From assembly GCA_044223975.1 (NCBI GenBank), contig JBGALI010000004.1, positions 186,001 through 250,000 on the forward strand: a stretch of DNA of 64,000 nt, given 5' to 3'. Below are positions 59,318-64,000 of the stretch, piece after piece. The stretch comes from CAZCPB01 sp044223975 (GTDB lineage: Bacteria; Planctomycetota; Phycisphaerae; Phycisphaerales; UBA1924). Each line of letters opens with the position of its first letter. Position 1 is the first letter of the stretch. The notes beneath the pieces are model-generated. The model searched no databases, was not told where the DNA came from, and saw only the letters and a list, made by a program, of their open reading frames with translations. The translations under genes and the position numbers were made by a program.

Positions 59318-59992
59318 ATGAGCGCTCCGCGCACGACCAAGGTCTGGGTGACGCGCGACGAGGGCGCTGACGGCCCCCTGTGCGCCGCGCTGCGGCGCGC
59401 CGGTCTTGAACCGGTGTACGAGCCCGTGATCGAGCGTCGCGTGACCGGCGATGTGGCGCGTGAGATCGCCGAGCTCGGGCCCGAGGACTGGCTGGTGTTG
59501 ACCAGCGCCTTTGCCATCCGGGCGATCCCGGCCGGGCACGTGCGCTGCCGCGTGGCGGTGGTGGGGGAGGCGTCGCGCGCCGAGGCCGCGGTCCGCGGGC
59601 TGCGCGTGGCGCTCGTGAGCCCGGACGGGACCGGGCAGGGATTGTGGAGGGAACTGACCCGCCATCTCGGCGGAGCGCGGCGCGTGTGCTACCCGCGCTC
59701 GTCCCGCGCGGAGGAGCCCGCGCGGATGGAAGGTGTCGCGGTCAGCAGCCCCGTCCTGTACCGCACGGAGAGCAGGCGCGTCGATCCTTCGCGTCTGCAC
59801 GGCGTCGAGATCGCGGCTGTCTGCAGCCCATCCGCGGCCGGCGGTGTTCTGGCGGCACGCCCCGGCGTGCGGTGCGCCTCGATCGGCCCGACCACGTCCG
59901 CGGCGCTGCGCGAGCGCGGCGTCGAGCCGTGGCTGGAGGCGCCTGAACCGAACTTCGATTCGTTGGCGCGAGAGATCGCGGCACGCGCGTAG
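59318..59992 (+). CDS. hemD: Uroporphyrinogen-III synthase
   Basis: Closes and inverts ring D of hydroxymethylbilane. 224 residues from ATG 59318, 15 bases after hemC. This family is poorly conserved; support comes from the two-domain layout, VWVTRDEGADGPLCAALRRA, EDWLVLTSAFAI, VCSPSAAGGVLA and ASIGPTTSAALRERG, and from position after hemC. It is the last plus-strand gene of the haem operon; hemB converges on it with only 12 bases between stop codons. Confidence 0.9.
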   Translation: MSAPRTTKVWVTRDEGADGPLCAALRRAGLEPVYEPVIERRVTGDVAREIAELGPEDWLVLTSAFAIRAIPAGHVRCRVAVVGEASRAEAAVRGLRVALVSPDGTGQGLWRELTRHLGGARRVCYPRSSRAEEPARMEGVAVSSPVLYRTESRRVDPSRLHGVEIAAVCSPSAAGGVLAARPGVRCASIGPTTSAALRERGVEPWLEAPEPNFDSLAREIAARA

Positions 59993-60004
59993 GGTGGCCC
60001 GGGT

Positions 60005-61045
60005 TCACGGCGCCGGCAGCGGGTCCTCGCGCCACCATCTGGCGTAGTCGAGCGCCCCGTACGTGAAGATGATGTCGGACCCCGCGCGGGCCAGCGACAG
60101 GAGCGACTCGCTCAGGCACGCCCGCTCGTTGAGCCAGCCGCGCTCGGCCGCGGCCTTGATCATCGCGTACTCGCCGCTGACGTGGTACGCCGCGATCGGG
60201 ACGTCCACCGCCTCGCGCAGTCGGGCGATGATGTCCATGTAGATCGTGCCCGGCTTGACCATGATGATGTCGGCGCCCTCCGCGACGTCCAGGCGAGCCT
60301 CGACCAGCGCCTCGCGGGCGTTGGCCGGGTCCATCTGGTACGTCCGCTTGTCGCGCGGCACGTGCGGCGCATCCACGGGCGCCGAGTCGAGCGCTTCGCG
60401 GAACGGCCCGTAGAAGGCCGAGGCGTACTTGGCCGTGTAGCTCAGGATGAGCGTGTCGGCGAACCCGGCGCCGTCGAGCGCATCGCGGATCGCGCCCACG
60501 CGCCCGTCCATCATGTCCGAGGGCGCGACGACGTCGGCGCCGGCCTGCGCGTGCAGCACCGACATCTTCGCCAGGGCCGCGACGGTCTCGTCGTTGCGCA
60601 CCTTGCCCTCGTCGCCCACGATGCCGTCGTGCCCGTCGCTGTTGTAGGGATCGAGCGCCACGTCGGTCATGACGCACAGCGACGGAACTTCCTTCTTGAT
60701 CGCGCGGATCGATCGCACCGCGAGGTTGTCCTCGCGCCACGCCTCGCGCCCGTCGCGGGTCTTGCGCTCGGGAGGCACCACGGGGAAGATGCACACGCCC
60801 TTCACGCCAAGCTCGGCCGCGAGGCGGCACTCGCGCAGCGTGAGGTCGAGGCTGGCCCGGGCCCGCCCCGGCATCGACGCGATCGGGATGCTGACGTTCG
60901 TGCCCTCGGTGATGAAGATCGGCAGCACCAGCCGGTCGGGCGTGAGGCGTGTTTCCCGCACCATCGCGCGCAGAGCCGGTGAGACGCGCCGGCGGCGCGG
61001 GCGCTCGCGCCCGGCGCCGCTGGGAGGGGTGTAGTGCGTCGACAT
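60005..61045 (-). CDS. hemB: Porphobilinogen synthase, Mg-type
   Basis: Condenses two 5-aminolevulinates. 346 residues from ATG 61045 with AGGAGG upstream; the frame is open further up but that part overlaps ccsA. VLPIFITEGTNVSIPIASMPG, TDVALDPYNSDGHDG, the first Schiff-base Lys in LSYTAKYASAFYGPFR and the second in IIMVKPGTIYMDII are clear. The zinc-site Cys triplet of the E. coli-like enzyme is replaced by Ala/Asp, so it should be zinc-independent and Mg-dependent. It is transcribed after ccsA with a 22-base gap. Confidence 0.96.
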   Translation of the reverse strand: MSTHYTPPSGAGRERPRRRRVSPALRAMVRETRLTPDRLVLPIFITEGTNVSIPIASMPGRARASLDLTLRECRLAAELGVKGVCIFPVVPPERKTRDGREAWREDNLAVRSIRAIKKEVPSLCVMTDVALDPYNSDGHDGIVGDEGKVRNDETVAALAKMSVLHAQAGADVVAPSDMMDGRVGAIRDALDGAGFADTLILSYTAKYASAFYGPFREALDSAPVDAPHVPRDKRTYQMDPANAREALVEARLDVAEGADIIMVKPGTIYMDIIARLREAVDVPIAAYHVSGEYAMIKAAAERGWLNERACLSESLLSLARAGSDIIFTYGALDYARWWREDPLPAP

Positions 61046-61067
61046 CGTTCGGTCCTCCTGCGAGTGC

Positions 61068-62783
61068 TTACGCGGTCTGCCCCGCGCCGGGCGCGGGCGA
61101 AGGTACGGGCGCGGCCCTGTCGTGCGCGGTCGTGACCGGCGGGCGGCGCAGTCGGCACACAACAACAAAGAGGATCTCCGCCACCGCCCACACCCCGACC
61201 CAGGTCCCACCCCCGGCGCCGAAGCCGTAGCTGTGCAGGCCCGAGGCCATCAGGTAGTTCACGCCGTAGAACGTCCACACGATCGACGCGAACCCCAGCA
61301 CGGCGCACGCCGCCAGGCCGAAGTCCTCGATCCACCGGACGTAGCGGGCGTGCAGCACCGCGAAGTACACGACGATGCTGATCAGCGCCCAGGTCTCCTT
61401 GGGATCCCACCCCCAGAAGCGGCCCCACGAGTCCGCCGCCCACACGCCGCCCAGGATCGTGCCGGCGGTGAGAAGGAACAGGCCGATCTGGATCGAGCGG
61501 TAGGTCTGGACCACCAGCGGGTTGGAGAACTTTGAGGGTGCGTCAGCCGGTGCGCTGCCTCGGCGCAGAAGCACTTCCTTTACCAGGTACACGTGCCCCA
61601 GCAGCGACGCGACGGCCAGCACGCCGTAGCTCGCGGTGATCGTCAGCACGTGCACGATCAACCAGTAATTGCTCCGCAGCACCGCCGGCAGCGAGTTGGT
61701 CCGGCTCTCCAGCGGCACGAGCGTCGAGAAGATCACCGACAGCAGCGCGACGCCCAGCCCCGCGAACAGGTACCAGGCCTTGCGGTTGATGATCTGGCCG
61801 ACGGCGCCCAGCGCTACGCCGATCAGGCCCATCCACAGGATCGCCTCGTACGTGTTGCTCACGGGCGCCCGCCCGAGGATCGCGACGCGCAGCCCCACGC
61901 CCAGCACGTGCTCGGCCACGCCCCACAGCCCCGCGAGGATCGCGGCGATCAGCAGCCAGCGGCGCATCGCGAGCGTTGAGAGCCCGAACAGGACGATCGC
62001 CAGGCCGTAGCCGTACGCGGCCATCCGCCACGGGTGGTGCTTGTTGTAGAAGAGCTCAAGGGACACGGCCCGGTCCGACGCCGGGTCGGCCTGACCTGCC
62101 GCGGCGATCGCGGTTCGGAGCTGGTCGACGGCGGCGTCCATCGACTGCCCGGCGACGTACGCACGGCCCAACGCCGTGATGGCCGCTTGCACCCCTTCGG
62201 CTCCCGGGTCGGCCGACCCGGTCCCGGCGCGGAGGAACGTCTTTCCCGGGCCCGCCGGCACGAGCGGCAGCGGCTGGCCCGAAGACAGGGACGACACCCG
62301 CTCGATCGCGCCCTGGATGTCGAGCGCCAGGCGCTGGTCACGGTTGGGCTGCGCTCCCGGGTCGGCCTGCCTGGCCGCCGCGTATTCCTGCAGGACGGAC
62401 TGGATCCCACCGCAGGACACGATCTCGGTTGCCGAGAAGAACCGTCGCTCGGGGTCCAGGCCGACCTTGGTCTTGAACGGCCGGTTCTCGATCGCGACGA
62501 GCGGCTTGTGGATAAGGTCCTGCGACTTGAACATCAGGTCGCAGAACAGCTCGACGGGCTGACGCCCGGCGTACCCCTCGGGCCCGCTCGCGGCGCTCCA
62601 CCGCTCACGTCCCGTGAGCTGCGACGCCAGGCTCCTCGCGTACGAGTCCAGCGGCATCACCCGGCCGCCGTCCTGGATCGCGATCGCTCCCAGCCGGTCC
62701 GCCCACTGCGGCGCGGGCTGCCGCCCCATCGCCGCCGGCGAGAGCAGCAGAAGCGCGAGAAGGGTTGACAGTAGTCGAGACAT
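61068..62783 (-). CDS. ccsA: System II cytochrome c biogenesis protein CcsA
   Basis: Haem-handling membrane protein of cytochrome c maturation. 571 residues from ATG 62783 with AAGGAG upstream. An exported N-terminal region of about 240 residues (signal peptide LLSTLLALLLLSPAAMG) precedes the channel part. The latter has PVSNTYEAILWMGLIGVALG, SNYWLIVHVLTITASYGVLA (haem-ligand His) and the WWD motif WGRFWGWDPKETWALISIVV. It works with ResB, encoded just upstream. Linkage to hemB joins haem making to haem use. Confidence 0.93.
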   Translation of the reverse strand: MSRLLSTLLALLLLSPAAMGRQPAPQWADRLGAIAIQDGGRVMPLDSYARSLASQLTGRERWSAASGPEGYAGRQPVELFCDLMFKSQDLIHKPLVAIENRPFKTKVGLDPERRFFSATEIVSCGGIQSVLQEYAAARQADPGAQPNRDQRLALDIQGAIERVSSLSSGQPLPLVPAGPGKTFLRAGTGSADPGAEGVQAAITALGRAYVAGQSMDAAVDQLRTAIAAAGQADPASDRAVSLELFYNKHHPWRMAAYGYGLAIVLFGLSTLAMRRWLLIAAILAGLWGVAEHVLGVGLRVAILGRAPVSNTYEAILWMGLIGVALGAVGQIINRKAWYLFAGLGVALLSVIFSTLVPLESRTNSLPAVLRSNYWLIVHVLTITASYGVLAVASLLGHVYLVKEVLLRRGSAPADAPSKFSNPLVVQTYRSIQIGLFLLTAGTILGGVWAADSWGRFWGWDPKETWALISIVVYFAVLHARYVRWIEDFGLAACAVLGFASIVWTFYGVNYLMASGLHSYGFGAGGGTWVGVWAVAEILFVVVCRLRRPPVTTAHDRAAPVPSPAPGAGQTA

Positions 62784-64000
62784 TGCCGTTCTCCTTGTGC
62801 ACAAACGGAGCGGGGATGCCGGGGTGGCCCCAGCTGAACTTGCGGCTGTAGAACGTGATCAGCACGCCCACGCACAGCCCGATCGAACCGACATACGTTG
62901 CCGTGAGCCCGGGGTCCTTCATGACGCTGAAGACCGAGACCGTGTCGCCCACGAACCCGGACTGGTACACCTTCCACCCGTCGCGGGCGAGCGGGCTGTT
63001 CATGTGGATCTTGGCCTGCGGACCGGGCCCGCCGGCGCCGAACACCGTCACGTCCGACTCGTACGCCATCGCCATGTCGGTGCCGGGATAGTCGACCTTG
63101 TGAAACTTCTCGAGCCGCAGGGCGAAGGGAAGTTCGATGATCCGCGGCCCGAAACGAAGGAACGCCGGGCGTCCCGCGCCCGCGGCAGCGATCATCGCTT
63201 TCCACGCCACCGGCTCGCCCGGCCCGCCGCCCGTGCTGACCACCAGCGCCGGCCGATGTTCCTTGCCCTCCGGCGCGCGGGTGATGTGAGCCACCTCGCG
63301 TGCACGGGCGACCTGGCGCACGATCGTGATCTTGCGGCCGCCGCAGTCGAGGGTCCAGGGGTAGTTCCCGGTGCTCTCGAAGGTGGTCGTCTTGCCGTCG
63401 GCGGCAACGTACGCGACCCGCGGGGCCTTCACCGGACCGTAGACCACCAGCGATTGCTCGCCCGGCATGGCCCCCGGAGTTGCGTTCGGCGCGGCGCCGG
63501 GGATGTCGGCCGTGGCGCTCGTCAGGCGGGCGCCCGATGTCGCGCCGCCTTCGAGAACCTTGGCGAGGTAGATGTCGGGGAAGTTCCGGAAGGCCGTGTG
63601 GCGCTCGGTTGTGCCCTTGCCGTCCGTGATGAGCACCGTCACGGCGGGATTGCTCCCGGGAGCCGCCGACTCGCTGACGACGTTGTTGGCCGTGGTCGCG
63701 TTGTTGAACCTGGTGATGCCGGCGATCTTCCACCCGGGGAAGGCCTCCTGCCCCTCGGCGCTCAGCGCGTACGACGTGTCGCCCACCAGGAACGAATACC
63801 CCGCGTCGGCCGCCGCCGCCGCGTCCGGTGGCTTCCATTCGCTCCCGTCCGCGAGAACGCGGATGACCAGATCCATGACCCGCACCGGGCCGCCGCGTGC
63901 CTCATCGCCGACCCACAGCCCTTCCGGAGCGTTGGCGTTCGGAAGGAGGTACACCGCGCGGTACGGCTCGGGCCCGCCGTCCACGACCTCGCCCTCTTCG
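62605..64000 (-). CDS. resB: ResB-like cytochrome c biogenesis protein, partial
   Basis: The 3' part of a ResB/Ccs1-type protein; the frame is open to the window end, so the start is missing. The visible 460 residues are a periplasmic beta-rich region (RIIELPFALRLEKFHKVDYP, SDVTVFGAGGPGPQAKIHMN, GWKVYQSGFV) followed by one transmembrane helix (LTATYVGSIGLCVGVLITFY), as at the ResB C-terminus. The frame continues about 60 residues beyond that helix and overlaps ccsA by 179 bases; the tail (GGDGAAARAAVGG and on) is Ala/Gly/Arg-rich and looks like run-on reading. With CcsA it forms the system II haem lyase. Confidence 0.8.
   Translation of the reverse strand, partial: EEGEVVDGGPEPYRAVYLLPNANAPEGLWVGDEARGGPVRVMDLVIRVLADGSEWKPPDAAAAADAGYSFLVGDTSYALSAEGQEAFPGWKIAGITRFNNATTANNVVSESAAPGSNPAVTVLITDGKGTTERHTAFRNFPDIYLAKVLEGGATSGARLTSATADIPGAAPNATPGAMPGEQSLVVYGPVKAPRVAYVAADGKTTTFESTGNYPWTLDCGGRKITIVRQVARAREVAHITRAPEGKEHRPALVVSTGGGPGEPVAWKAMIAAAGAGRPAFLRFGPRIIELPFALRLEKFHKVDYPGTDMAMAYESDVTVFGAGGPGPQAKIHMNSPLARDGWKVYQSGFVGDTVSVFSVMKDPGLTATYVGSIGLCVGVLITFYSRKFSWGHPGIPAPFVHKENGNVSTTVNPSRASAALAGGDGAAARAAVGGPAGSDRDPGRRPGDAAGLVREEPGVAAHGT

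Noticed and set aside
62605..62783. A programmed ResB-CcsA fusion by frameshifting
   Set aside because: ccsA has its own strong ribosome binding site and signal peptide, and no slippery sequence is evident; retained only as an overlap to check.
1..64000. tRNA, rRNA, riboswitch, prophage or insertion-sequence genes
   Set aside because: Reading both strands I found no convincing T-loop, rRNA segment, known riboswitch core, integrase or transposase. Weak tRNA-like T-loop matches lacked the rest of a cloverleaf.

Overview
The window is 64 kb of very GC-rich DNA with strong G/C third-position bias. It looks like a chromosome segment from a planctomycete, most likely the Phycisphaerae/Phycisphaerales. 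Supporting signs are a LEPR-type N-terminal motif on a giant secreted glycosidase, PEP-CTERM-like tails, paired dockerin-like repeats, a prepilin-leader protein ending in an ADGHV-type motif, a YdjY-type lipoprotein, and a membrane protein with a C-terminal zinc ribbon. No rRNA, tRNA, CRISPR array, integrase or transposase was recognised. The taxonomic call is inference from these family signatures.

Layout. 0.1-11 kb: secreted and envelope proteins (GH95 fucosidase, phytase-like esterase, lamin-tail and dockerin proteins, an extreme Asn/Gly/Phe-rich low-complexity protein, a secretin-N-like protein, a lipoprotein). 11-13 kb: an iodotyrosine-deiodinase-like flavoprotein and a cytidine deaminase homologue lacking its catalytic Glu. 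13-30 kb: a type IV pilus/type II secretion block, with a histidine kinase and STAS protein in front (GspE, GspF, PilM, PilN/PilO/PilP-like proteins, pilins) and a response regulator plus HD-GYP protein behind. A PilZ-GGDEF-EAL protein is transcribed away from its upstream end, so the block carries both c-di-GMP synthesis and breakdown domains. 30-35 kb: a minus-strand operon of NDH-2, D-amino-acid-type transaminase, MurD and a YdjY lipoprotein. 35-40 kb: a 1338-residue multidomain glycosidase and a PEP-CTERM protein. 40-49 kb: rplU, an S1/P1-type nuclease, gpsA, a P1B-type metal ATPase, a small membrane protein between two direct repeats, a fused RlmKL methyltransferase and a lipoprotein.

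49.8-64 kb is a near-complete protoporphyrin-dependent haem locus: hemA (as a fusion), hemE, hemN, hemY, hemH, hemL, hemC and hemD on the plus strand, meeting hemB, ccsA and a partial resB on the minus strand. Together these make haem from glutamyl-tRNA and carry out system II cytochrome c maturation.

The most unusual item is the first gene of the haem operon. A ferrochelatase-like domain, with both expected catalytic residues apparently replaced, is fused in front of a glutamyl-tRNA reductase domain. An intact ferrochelatase is encoded five genes later. The fusion joins the last and first steps of the pathway in one polypeptide and is a plausible feedback device; that role is inference. Other points for follow-up are the near-charge-free low-complexity protein, the Glu-to-Cys cytidine deaminase, the CPS-motif ATPase, and the short DNA repeats, some of which have expanded in frame inside RlmKL.
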